Of a DNA stretch of 48,108 nucleotides, positions 7,715 to 15,362 are shown piece by piece. The first letter of the stretch is position 1; each line of letters begins with the position of its first letter. The DNA is taken from the NCBI GenBank assembly GCA_020845495.1, contig JADLFM010000193.1, positions 1-48,108 of the forward strand. The letters are read 5' to 3'. Source of the DNA: Chloroflexota bacterium. GTDB taxonomy: Bacteria; Chloroflexota; UBA6077; JACCZL01. The notes under the pieces are model-generated. The model was given only the letters and a program-made list of their open reading frames with translations, searched no databases and was not told the DNA's origin. A program made the position numbers and the translations under genes.

Positions 7715-10030
7715 ATGATCCAACTGCCGATGCGTGTGCCGCGGCTCGCTCACTCAAGGCTCACGATCGGGCTGGCCGCCGCTGGACTGGCGATCGCCAT
7801 TGCGGGCGTCGCCATTGCGGGCGCCGCCACTCTCGCATCGACCGGGCCGGCCGCGGGAGAGGCCGGCTCTGCCACGCTCTCTGCTACGAGCGGCCAGGCG
7901 GCAAACAGCATCGCAACTGACGGAAGCACGGCAGCCTCGGCCGTGCGCGCGGCCTCGAATAGTGTACGTCAGCCCGTTCCAGTACGCGTCGGCAGCATTA
8001 CCGACACGATCGGTCTGGACGGACGTATCGCCGGGGCCGATGAGTCGCCGCTGGCGTTCCGCGCAACCGGCCTGGTCACCAGTGTCCAGGCTACCGTCGG
8101 GCAGGCGGTCGACGTCGGGCAGACACTCGCGGAGTTGGATCCCACGACGATTCAACAGAACCTCACTGCCGCCCGCACCCGCCTGGACGAGAACACCGTC
8201 CGTCTCCAGCAGGCCCAGGCGCAGGCGCGTCTCCGCGAGCGCGACCTCCGTGCCCGCCTGCAAGCCCAGGTCGATCAAACCGATGCCACCCTGCGTCAGG
8301 CGCTCGCCGACCGAGAGCGGGTCCAGGCCGGCCCGCCTGCCTCCGACCGCCAGCAGGCCGAAAGTGCCGTCGCGGCGGCTCAGGCCGACGTCCGGCGCGC
8401 GGAAGCCGAACTCGCGCGATTACGCTCCGGCCCGGCCCAGGCCGACATCCGCTTCGCCCAACAGCAGGTAGCCTCGGCTCAGCTTGCCGCGCAACGCGCC
8501 GAGGCTGCCCAGCAGCAACTCTTGGCCGGACCGGACCCCAACGCCGTCCGCGCCGCTGAGCAGCAGGTGGCGCAGGCGCAGGTGACGGTACAGCGGGCCG
8601 AAGCCGAGCAGCAGCGGCTGGCCGCTGGACCAGACCAGGCCGCGGTGCGCGCCGCTGAGCGTGACTTCACCAACGCTCAGGCCGCCGTCACTCGGGCACA
8701 GGCCGAGGTCCAGCGCTTGACCACGCCCGATAACGCCGCGCTCGCCTCCGCCGATCTGGAGGTCAAGCGGGCGGAAGTGACGCTGCGGGCCGCGAAAGCT
8801 CAGTCCTCATCATCCAGGGACTCCAAGGACAACAAGGCTGCCCGGGCATCTCAGCAAGCGGCCGTGACCAGTGCACAAATCTCCTTGCAGGATGCGATCG
8901 CCCGACGCGACCGGCTCCGGGCGGGACCGCCGGCCTGGGAGGCGAATGTCGCGCGCCAGAACCTGGCGGTCGCGCAGTCCGCGCTCCAGGATGCCCGCGC
9001 CAACGTCGAGAAGGCCCGTCAGGCGCCTCCACAGACGGACGTGGACGCCGCGAAGGTGGCCGCCAACGCCGCCCGTATCGACCTGGAGGAAGCTCAGACG
9101 AAGCTCGCGGCGCTCAAGGCCGGTCCATCGGACGACCAGCGAGCCAGTGCCCAGGACGCCGTAGACTCCACGCACGCCGCGCTCGAGACGGCCCAGGCGC
9201 GTTACGCGACGCTCACCGCTGGTCCGGCTTCGGATCAGGTAGCGCTCGCCACGAGTGGCGTGACCAGCGCACGTCTGGCCATGGGCGTCGCAAGCACACG
9301 GCTCGACGAGCTCCGCTCCCACCCCACCGAGCAGGAACTGTCGGACGCACAGGCGGCCGTCGACGCTGCCACGGCCGCGGCCGAACAGGCCCGGTCTGAT
9401 GCCGCCAACCCACCGACCGGCGATGATGACCCTGCGACGTACGATCTTCGCCTGCTTGAAAAGGCAGTAGCGCAGGCTCAGACGCAAGTGGATGTGCTGG
9501 AGCAGCAGCTTACCGATACCCACTTGACGGCGCCCTTCCGAGGAGTCGTCGCGCAGATCAGGGTCACTCCGGGCAGCACGGTGGATCCCTCGTTTCCGGC
9601 GGTCGTGCTGGCTCAGCCTGACCAACCCATCGTACTCGCCACCCTGTCGGACTCAGACGGATCGCGCGTGACGGCCGGCCAGACGGCGACGGTCAGCATC
9701 GGCGATGGGCCGCCGCTCAGCGCCCAGGTCGCCGACATCGCGAACGGCCCCGCACCAGGCACCCAGTTCGCACGCCTCAACGTCGTCTGGGATGCGCTGA
9801 CGCCTGTGATCGGGTCTCCCACCCAGGTCAGCATCATCACCCAGCAGCACGATCGAGCGCTGATCGTACCTCAGAAGGCCATCCGGTCGGCGGGGCCACG
9901 CCGCTACGTCGAGGTCGTCGACGGCGCCGCGACACGGATGTCGACCGTCACGGAAGGCATCGCCGCGAACGGCGACGTCGAGATCCTCAGCGGCGTAAGT
10001 GAGGGACAGCAGGTCATCGTCGGCCCGTAG
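7715..10030 (+). CDS. HlyD-like adaptor with very long coiled coil
   Basis: A 771-aa membrane-anchored adaptor of the membrane-fusion family. ATG 7715 follows GGGAGGAGAG. One signal-anchor helix (about residues 16-38, LTIGLAAAGLAIAIAGVAIA) is followed by the first half of a lipoyl-like barrel (GLVTSVQATVGQAVDVGQTL). A coiled coil of some 450 residues is built from repeats ending 'xAGP', spaced about 35 residues apart. The second lipoyl half (LTAPFRGVVAQIRVTPGSTV) and beta-barrel close the protein (ALIVPQKAIRSAGPRRYVEV). The coil is much longer than in ordinary HlyD/MacA proteins. No ABC or RND partner is adjacent; its position suggests a role in polysaccharide export. Confidence 0.85.
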   Translation: MIQLPMRVPRLAHSRLTIGLAAAGLAIAIAGVAIAGAATLASTGPAAGEAGSATLSATSGQAANSIATDGSTAASAVRAASNSVRQPVPVRVGSITDTIGLDGRIAGADESPLAFRATGLVTSVQATVGQAVDVGQTLAELDPTTIQQNLTAARTRLDENTVRLQQAQAQARLRERDLRARLQAQVDQTDATLRQALADRERVQAGPPASDRQQAESAVAAAQADVRRAEAELARLRSGPAQADIRFAQQQVASAQLAAQRAEAAQQQLLAGPDPNAVRAAEQQVAQAQVTVQRAEAEQQRLAAGPDQAAVRAAERDFTNAQAAVTRAQAEVQRLTTPDNAALASADLEVKRAEVTLRAAKAQSSSSRDSKDNKAARASQQAAVTSAQISLQDAIARRDRLRAGPPAWEANVARQNLAVAQSALQDARANVEKARQAPPQTDVDAAKVAANAARIDLEEAQTKLAALKAGPSDDQRASAQDAVDSTHAALETAQARYATLTAGPASDQVALATSGVTSARLAMGVASTRLDELRSHPTEQELSDAQAAVDAATAAAEQARSDAANPPTGDDDPATYDLRLLEKAVAQAQTQVDVLEQQLTDTHLTAPFRGVVAQIRVTPGSTVDPSFPAVVLAQPDQPIVLATLSDSDGSRVTAGQTATVSIGDGPPLSAQVADIANGPAPGTQFARLNVVWDALTPVIGSPTQVSIITQQHDRALIVPQKAIRSAGPRRYVEVVDGAATRMSTVTEGIAANGDVEILSGVSEGQQVIVGP

Positions 10031-10362
10031 GGGCCAGGCAGATCTCGTCAATCAGGCGTGCACCACCAGGGTCGGGAAGCGCGTCCGGAGCGGCACTCGC
10101 TGAGCGGGTGACGCCCTGGCCGCGCTCCCCGATATGAGCCACACGCTACGACGGCCGTGGGCTGTTGCGACGGCCGTGGGCTGTTACGACGGCCGTAGCC
10201 GGGGCATCGCGACGCGCCGCGCTAGCCCGCTCCGCCACGCGATCGCCTGCCTCAACCGCTACTCCACCCGTGCTGAATCCGTCCGGGGCTTCGCCACGGC
10301 CAGAATGTCGTCAGCGTCCGAGGGGCACACTGCTGACCGAGGACGATTCGGTGGAGGTGATC
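10031..10362. other. Intergenic stretch holding short tandem repeats
   Basis: The 330 bases between the adaptor and the Wzz-like gene show no protein-like frame in either strand. The only clear structure is the 19-bp repeat at 10148-10200. A GGAGGTGA ribosome site at 10353-10360 serves the next gene. A second promoter for the distal polysaccharide genes could lie here but no consensus pair is obvious. Confidence 0.4.
10148..10200 (+). repeat. 19-bp tandem repeat, 2.8 copies
   Basis: The unit RCGACGGCCGTGGGCTGTT occurs at 10148-10166 and 10167-10185 with a single difference (acg/gcg start), then acgacggccgtagcc at 10186-10200 as a partial third copy. The repeats lie in the gap before the chain-length gene and are not translated. 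Confidence 0.85.
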
Positions 10363-11415
10363 ATGGTGCTCGACCGGCTCCTGCGCGCGGCGCTGCGACA
10401 CCTGCGCCTGCTCGCGGTGCCGCCTCTCGTGGTGCCGCTGCTCGTCGTGCCGATCGCGCTGATGCTTCGCCCGGTCTACTACGAATCCTGGGTACGTCTC
10501 TGGGTGGATACCCCCGCGTATTTGCGGACCGGCGATCAGGTGCCTCGGTACGTCACGTCGGCACAATTCCAGGCCAGCCGTCTGTCGGAGTTGCTTGGGA
10601 GCGACAGCTTCATTCAGGACGTCGCGCGCCGGACGGCGCTGGCACCGCTCGCCGACACGCCGCGCGGGGTGGAGTCCCTCCGCTCGAACATCGCCCGCAG
10701 CTTCGCCACCGTCCCGAGCGGCGATCACCTGCTCGGTATGCGCTTCCGAGGCGACACGGCGGACCTCTCGTTCGAGATGCTCACTGCAATCCTCGAGGTC
10801 TTCCGCGACCGCTTGATCACGGACCGCGTCAACCAGGCTGGCATCGCGACATCCTTCTACGAGGGCCGCGTGAAGTCGGCCGAGGAGCAACTCACCCGTT
10901 CGAACGAAGCCGTTCGCCGCTACGTCGCGGCCAACCCTCGGGCGACGTCCGCCGCCTCGATCGACCCGGCCCGTCGTCTGCTCGGCGCGCCCGAACTGCC
11001 GACCGCGGCCGTCGACCCCCAGCTCGCCGAGCTCTTGCGTCGCCAGGATCTTGACAAGGCGGACGTCGAGCGTGCCAGGCTCGCACTCGATCAGGCGAGT
11101 CTCGCCGGGTCCGCCGCGCTTGCCGGGCAAGAGCTTGGCTTCCAGATTGTGGATCCGCCCAGGAAGCCCACCGAGCCGACGATCGAACGCCGGCGGATCC
11201 TGATGCTGCCGCTCATCGGGCTCGTCATCGGAATCCTGCTCAGTTCGGCGCTCGTCACCATCTTCGCGGTGCTCGACCGGACGGTCTACGACCCGAACGG
11301 GCTCGGCCCGAACTTGCTGGTGCTCGCGATGATCCCCCGTCTCGACCGGCACGCTGCCGCGGCGCCCGTCGTGGCGAGCACGTCGATCGGTCAGGCCGCC
11401 CAGGCGGCCGAGTAA
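10363..11415 (+). CDS. Wzz-like chain-length / polysaccharide co-polymerase protein
   Basis: A 350-aa inner-membrane protein likely to set polysaccharide chain length. ATG 10363 is chosen for GGAGG at 10353-10357; the frame is open further upstream but reads as low-complexity Arg/Ala. A first membrane segment (residues about 14-34, LLAVPPLVVPLLVVPIALM) is followed by an extracytoplasmic region with helices (FYEGRVKSAEEQLTRSNEAV), the Pro-rich motif FQIVDPPRKPTEPT just before the second segment (LMLPLIGLVIGILLSSALVT), and a short cytosolic tail. Such a P-x2-P element near TM2 is typical of Wzz. The separate CpsD-like ATPase follows 21 bases later. Confidence 0.82.
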   Translation: MVLDRLLRAALRHLRLLAVPPLVVPLLVVPIALMLRPVYYESWVRLWVDTPAYLRTGDQVPRYVTSAQFQASRLSELLGSDSFIQDVARRTALAPLADTPRGVESLRSNIARSFATVPSGDHLLGMRFRGDTADLSFEMLTAILEVFRDRLITDRVNQAGIATSFYEGRVKSAEEQLTRSNEAVRRYVAANPRATSAASIDPARRLLGAPELPTAAVDPQLAELLRRQDLDKADVERARLALDQASLAGSAALAGQELGFQIVDPPRKPTEPTIERRRILMLPLIGLVIGILLSSALVTIFAVLDRTVYDPNGLGPNLLVLAMIPRLDRHAAAAPVVASTSIGQAAQAAE

Positions 11416-11436
11416 GTGCGACGGCGGTAGTAACGA

Positions 11437-12216
11437 ATGGTAGACGTCCTCGAAGCCCTCCACCGCTCTCCTGACAACGGTACGGTCCGCCCGGACGCGT
11501 CGCTCGCCCAGACCACCGTCGAGTCCCTCGTACCGGTCGAACGCGGGAACCAGGGTCTGACAAAGCGTGGGCCAACCGGCCTTCAACTCGTAAACGCCCG
11601 GGAATCTTTCCGTCGCGCCTACACCCAGGCTCGGCTGGTCGGGGTGACCACGCTCGCGGTAAGCAGTGCTGTCGATGGCGAGGGGAAGACGAGCGTCAGC
11701 ATCGGGCTGGCCACGACCCTTGCCGAAGACTTCCCGGACCTGCGCGTCGCCCTCGTCGAAACCGACGCCGAACGGCCTGTTCTGGCGGAGACGTTCGGCG
11801 TCGACCCGAGCCCTGGCCTCGTCGACCATCTCGCCGGCGGGCTGGCGCTCGAAGCAACCTACCGGACGACGGATCTACCGAACCTGCACGTGGTGCCGTG
11901 CGGGGGAGCGCCAGAGAGAATCGGCCGGCCGTTTCGGTCACCGCGCATGGTCCAGGCCCTCCGCGACCTGCGTCGGACGCACGACGTCGTGATCCTCGAC
12001 GTCGTTTCACTGCTGGTCAATAGCGATGGCGTGGCGCTCGTGGGGCTCGCCGAAGCGACACTCCTCGTCGTGCGGGCGGGCGTGACGCCGATCGACGCGG
12101 TCAACGAAGCCACGCGCTTGATCGATCCTGACCGCCTGCGCGGCGTGGTCTTGAACGGGGTCGAGCCAGCCGGCCCGCGCTGGCTACGCCGTCTGTTCGG
12201 GCGCCCATGCTCGTGA
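11437..12216 (+). CDS. CpsD/CapB-like cytoplasmic ATPase of the BY-kinase family
   Basis: A 259-aa P-loop protein. Walker A is SSAVDGEGKTSVSIGL (about 76-91), the A' region is VALVETDAERP with D110, and the Walker-B-like segment is THDVVILDVVSLLVNSDGVA. In active BY-kinases the equivalent is usually 'IIDTPP', so the DVVS here is unusual. The C-terminus (PRWLRRLFGRPCS) has no tyrosine cluster, whereas CpsD/Wzc proteins normally end in several autophosphorylated tyrosines. It may therefore be a ParA-like ATPase that works with the upstream Wzz protein without tyrosine signalling. Adjacent to wzz-like and polymerase-like genes in the same direction. Confidence 0.82.
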   Translation: MVDVLEALHRSPDNGTVRPDASLAQTTVESLVPVERGNQGLTKRGPTGLQLVNARESFRRAYTQARLVGVTTLAVSSAVDGEGKTSVSIGLATTLAEDFPDLRVALVETDAERPVLAETFGVDPSPGLVDHLAGGLALEATYRTTDLPNLHVVPCGGAPERIGRPFRSPRMVQALRDLRRTHDVVILDVVSLLVNSDGVALVGLAEATLLVVRAGVTPIDAVNEATRLIDPDRLRGVVLNGVEPAGPRWLRRLFGRPCS

Positions 12217-12226
12217 GGACCGTCGC

Positions 12227-12373
12227 ATGATGGTGATGCTCGCGTTCATCTTTGGATGCATCCTGCTGGGCCTGCTCTCACCACGGCTCGGCCAGCGGCA
12301 GTCGTTGGTCGTCACGGTGTTTGCCATCACTATGACGGTGTTGTACTACCTGTTCCCCGCGCGGCTGGTGTAG
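12227..12373 (+). CDS. 48-aa two-helix membrane microprotein
   Basis: ATG 12227 with GAGGA about nine bases upstream and stop TAG 12371-12373. Translation begins MMVMLAFIFGCILLGLLSPR, continues with a polar turn LGQRQS, then VVTVFAITMTVLYYLFPARLV, so two membrane segments are predicted. It sits 10 bases after the CpsD-like gene and 30 before the polymerase-like gene on the same strand. I know no family. The composition and position make translation likely although the frame is short. Confidence 0.6.
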   Translation: MMVMLAFIFGCILLGLLSPRLGQRQSLVVTVFAITMTVLYYLFPARLV

Positions 12374-12403
12374 ACGACCGCCCCGAGTGGCGCCAACAGT
12401 CAC

Positions 12404-13912
12404 ATGTCCATGATGACGCACGCGCTTCCCACCGCCCGGCTCTCGACGGAGCAGTACCGAGCTTCGCAGCGCCGGATTGCGCTCCTACTCGGCGCGAGCT
12501 TCGCGCTCGCGTCCTTCGCGTGTTCGTACCTCGTCGCCAGGTTCGAGATGGCGGCTGCGCCCTTGCTGCTGTGCGCGCTGGTGGCGCCAATCCTGGTCAT
12601 GCGCCCGCTGCTCGGACTGCTGAGCATCTATGCGTTCATCTGCATTTTCGAGACGCAATCTCGTTTCGATGCGTTGATGCTGCCTGGGCGCTACGTCTAC
12701 GTGGGCCTCAACAGTGCCGTCGGGATCACCGGTGTGATCCTCTCACCCCTTGAGATCTTGCTCGGGCTGGTGGTCCTCTCGTGGTTCGTCCGTATGCGGA
12801 TCGAGCGTCGGGAGGCTGTCCAGCGCGGCGCATTCACCCGCCAGATGCTGCTCTTCAGCGTCGCGCTAGCCGCCGGGCTGATTCGCGGGCTCGCGGGGGG
12901 CGGCGACGCGTACATCGCCTTCTGGGAGTGCCGCGCGCTGATCTACGTGCTGCTGACCTATCTGGCCGCGACTCAGATCGTCCGTACGCCCAAACACTTG
13001 AACGCGCTACTCTGGATCTCGCTCCTTGCCCCGACCGTGTTCGCGATTGAAGGCGCCTATCGGCGGCTGTACCTGGTCGACGATGGACTGATCGACGGCG
13101 ATCTCGTCTTCGATCATGACGACCCGATCTTCCTCGATCTGATGCTGCTCGTCGTCCTGGCGCAATTAGTGTTCGGCGGCTCGCGCTGGCAACGCCGCCT
13201 CGGGCTGGCGATGTCGCCGATCGTCGTCTTCACACTGTTCGCGAGCGAGCGCCGCGCCGGGTTGATCGGGCTGGCTGTCGCTTTGATCGCCTTCATGGTG
13301 GTCCTGGCCGTCACCCGGCGGCGGGCCTTTCTGATGGTGACTCCAGTCCTCATCCTGACGGCGTCGATCTACCTGCCGATCTTCTGGAGCTCGACCAACG
13401 TCATCGCCCAGCCAGCCCGAGCGATCCGTTCGATCGTGGACCCGAACGATCGGGATGCCGCCTCCAACGAGTACCGTGACCTGGAGAAGATCAACGTCAA
13501 CGCTACGATTGCCGCGAATCCAGTCCTCGGCGTGGGCTTCGGCCGCGAGTACCTGTTCGTGGTGCCCCTCCCAGCCATCAGCGACTGGCTGTTCCTGCCC
13601 TATCAGCCACACCACAACATTCAGTGGGTCTGGCTAAAGATAGGTGCGGCCGGATTCGTCATCTTCTGGGTACTCATCGGTTCGGCGCTTGCCCGCGCTG
13701 CGTACCTCACCCGGACCCTGCACGATCCAAACGCCAGGACATTCGCCTTCGTCACGCTTGGCACTCTGATCACGATCCTCTGCTATTCGTACGTCGACAC
13801 TAGTCTCGTGTCCCAGCGCATCACGGTGCTTCTCGGGATGCTGCTCGGCACGCTAGCAGTCCTCGAGCGGCTGGCGGTGCCGCCGACGACGGCAGCAGAC
13901 CGGCGGCCATGA
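12404..13912 (+). CDS. O-antigen ligase / Wzy-type polymerase-like membrane protein
   Basis: A 502-aa polytopic membrane protein with about 11-12 hydrophobic segments. The large extracytoplasmic loop carries DLEKINVNATIAANPVLGVG followed by FGREY, then LPYQPHHNIQWVWLKIGAAG. The pairing 'NPxLGxGxG' with 'HHNxxxxxxxxxG' is characteristic of Wzy_C/O-antigen ligase family proteins. Such proteins join polysaccharide repeat units on lipid carrier at the outer face of the membrane. It follows the Wzz, CpsD and microprotein genes and precedes a glycosyltransferase. Polymerase and ligase roles cannot be told apart by sequence alone. ATG 12404 is used; ATGs two and three codons later are possible. Confidence 0.88.
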   Translation: MSMMTHALPTARLSTEQYRASQRRIALLLGASFALASFACSYLVARFEMAAAPLLLCALVAPILVMRPLLGLLSIYAFICIFETQSRFDALMLPGRYVYVGLNSAVGITGVILSPLEILLGLVVLSWFVRMRIERREAVQRGAFTRQMLLFSVALAAGLIRGLAGGGDAYIAFWECRALIYVLLTYLAATQIVRTPKHLNALLWISLLAPTVFAIEGAYRRLYLVDDGLIDGDLVFDHDDPIFLDLMLLVVLAQLVFGGSRWQRRLGLAMSPIVVFTLFASERRAGLIGLAVALIAFMVVLAVTRRRAFLMVTPVLILTASIYLPIFWSSTNVIAQPARAIRSIVDPNDRDAASNEYRDLEKINVNATIAANPVLGVGFGREYLFVVPLPAISDWLFLPYQPHHNIQWVWLKIGAAGFVIFWVLIGSALARAAYLTRTLHDPNARTFAFVTLGTLITILCYSYVDTSLVSQRITVLLGMLLGTLAVLERLAVPPTTAADRRP

Positions 13913-13934
13913 TGCGGCTCGAGCGTGGGAACAG

Positions 13935-13963
13935 CCAGGGCGCTGCCCGTCCAGGGCGCTGCC
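13935..13963 (+). repeat. Direct repeat ccagggcgctgcc x2
   Basis: A perfect 13-mer occurs at 13935-13947 and 13951-13963, in the gap before the glycosyltransferase. The nearby cggttc-gttcgagtcc-gaaccg is a small hairpin. No function is evident. Confidence 0.6.
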
Positions 13964-14009
13964 TGCATGCGGTTCGTTCGAGTCCGAACCGCCCCGGAGG
14001 TCAGTGAGG

Positions 14010-15215
14010 ATGCGTCACGCCATCGTCGTATCTGCCAGGATCCCGCCGACGCTGCGCGCTGACGTGGCGGCCGGACACGTTCCGCGCCGCGACTATCTCG
14101 ACCTCAGCGACGCTCTCGACGGGCAGATCCTCAACAACACGTACCAGCCCTCGAAGGGTGGCATGGTCGCGGCCGGCTTGTCACAGGCGATCCATGCCTT
14201 TCGGCGGCGCGCTGAGTACGACGTCGTCCTGACCGACTCAGAACACGTTGGCATCCCGCTCGCACTGCTCTTCAAGCGCGCCGGCGTCCGCAAGCGACAC
14301 ATCATGATCGCCCACTGGTTGTCACCGGCGAAGAAGGTCGTGCTCTTTCGTGGGTTCCGACTCGGGACGCACGTGGACGTCGTGGTCACCTACAGTGCGA
14401 CCCAGCAGCGCGTGGCCCTGGAGCGACTTAGCCTCCCGGCCGGGCAGGTGGTGCGGATTCTCCACCCGGCCGATCATAGCTTCTGGCATCCCCTCGGTCA
14501 CCGTGCCGAAGGGGTGATTTGCAGCGCGGGCCTCGAGTTCCGCGACTACCCCACGCTGATCCAGGCGGCTGGCAGCCTAGACCTCCAGGTCGACATCGCG
14601 GCGGCGAGCCCGTGGTCCCAGCGCGCCGACATGAGCGGACGCACGTTTCTTCCCGAGAACGTGCACGTCGGCCGGCGCAGCTACGCCGAGCTACGCGAGT
14701 TGTACGACCGAGCCGCGTTCGTGGTCGTGCCGGTTTTCGACGTCGACTTCCAGGCCGGCTCGCTCGTGATGTACGAGGCGATGGCGATGGGCAAGGCAAT
14801 TGTTGCCACACGCACCCGCGCCCACCAGGCGGGCGAGATTCTCCGGGATGGAGAGACCGGGCTTCTCGTGCCGCCGGACGATCCACGGGCGCTCCGCTCG
14901 GCGATCCACTACCTCCAGCGGTCGCCTGACGAGGCAGCCAGGATGGGGCGAACCGCACGGCGGCTCGTCGAAGACGGCTTGAATCACGAGCAGTACGTCC
15001 GCGCCATGCTCGACGTGATCGCCGGGCGCCTTCCGGATGCCTCGTCACTGGTGGTACGACCGGCGCACATACGGCCGCTTGCCGCCGCGCGCCCGCTGGC
15101 CGAACCGGCCAGGCCCCATGTTCGGCATGAACGTCCCGCAGCCGCCCGACCCTTGCGCTCGACGCCAGGCCAGGCCGGGCGGCAGCCCGTGGGGGTGGGG
15201 GGAGAGCGCACCTGA
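14010..15215 (+). CDS. Glycosyltransferase family 4 (GT-B) protein
   Basis: A 401-aa cytosolic glycosyltransferase, last gene of the polysaccharide block. The N-terminal half has Rossmann-like features (YDVVLTDSEHVGIPLALLFK, HIMIAHWLSPAKKVVLF). The C-terminal nucleotide-sugar domain shows the GT4 signature FQAGSLVMYEAMAMGKAIVA followed by EILRDGETGLLVPPDDPRAL. The E(x7)E motif is represented by the acidic residues in that stretch. A GGAGG at 13996-14000 lies nine bases before ATG 14010; GTG 14004 is an alternative. The last 60 residues are Arg/Pro/Ala-rich and probably disordered. Acceptor and donor are unknown. Confidence 0.87.
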   Translation: MRHAIVVSARIPPTLRADVAAGHVPRRDYLDLSDALDGQILNNTYQPSKGGMVAAGLSQAIHAFRRRAEYDVVLTDSEHVGIPLALLFKRAGVRKRHIMIAHWLSPAKKVVLFRGFRLGTHVDVVVTYSATQQRVALERLSLPAGQVVRILHPADHSFWHPLGHRAEGVICSAGLEFRDYPTLIQAAGSLDLQVDIAAASPWSQRADMSGRTFLPENVHVGRRSYAELRELYDRAAFVVVPVFDVDFQAGSLVMYEAMAMGKAIVATRTRAHQAGEILRDGETGLLVPPDDPRALRSAIHYLQRSPDEAARMGRTARRLVEDGLNHEQYVRAMLDVIAGRLPDASSLVVRPAHIRPLAAARPLAEPARPHVRHERPAAARPLRSTPGQAGRQPVGVGGERT

Positions 15216-15229
15216 CTCTCGGCACGATT

Positions 15230-15259
15230 GTGAGCCTCGGCCGATCGGCCGAGGCTCAC
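15230..15259. terminator. 30-bp perfect palindrome between convergent genes
   Basis: GTGAGCCTCGGCCGA followed directly by its reverse complement forms a perfect 30-base palindrome, 15 bases after the glycosyltransferase stop. It lies between convergent transcription units (stops at 15215 + and 15363 -), so a bidirectional terminator is likely. No T-run flanks it, and the absence of a spacer also makes it a possible dyad binding site. Confidence 0.6.
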
Positions 15260-15362
15260 ATCGGCCTCAGGCGGTTCAGCGGACGGCGCTCAGGTCAAGC
15301 AGGGGGCGGACACCCACGGCGTCAGCATGCAGCGGCGTTCGGCCCCAGGCGAAGCAACCAGT

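Noticed and set aside
10252..11829. 525-aa open frame on the minus strand
   Set aside because: Lies opposite the Wzz- and CpsD-like genes and reads as Arg/Glu/Gly-rich noise without any motif; a GC-rich shadow.
13971..13992. Possible tRNA T-loop (gttcgagtcc)
   Set aside because: It is the loop of a small hairpin cggttc...gaaccg; no D or anticodon arm upstream.
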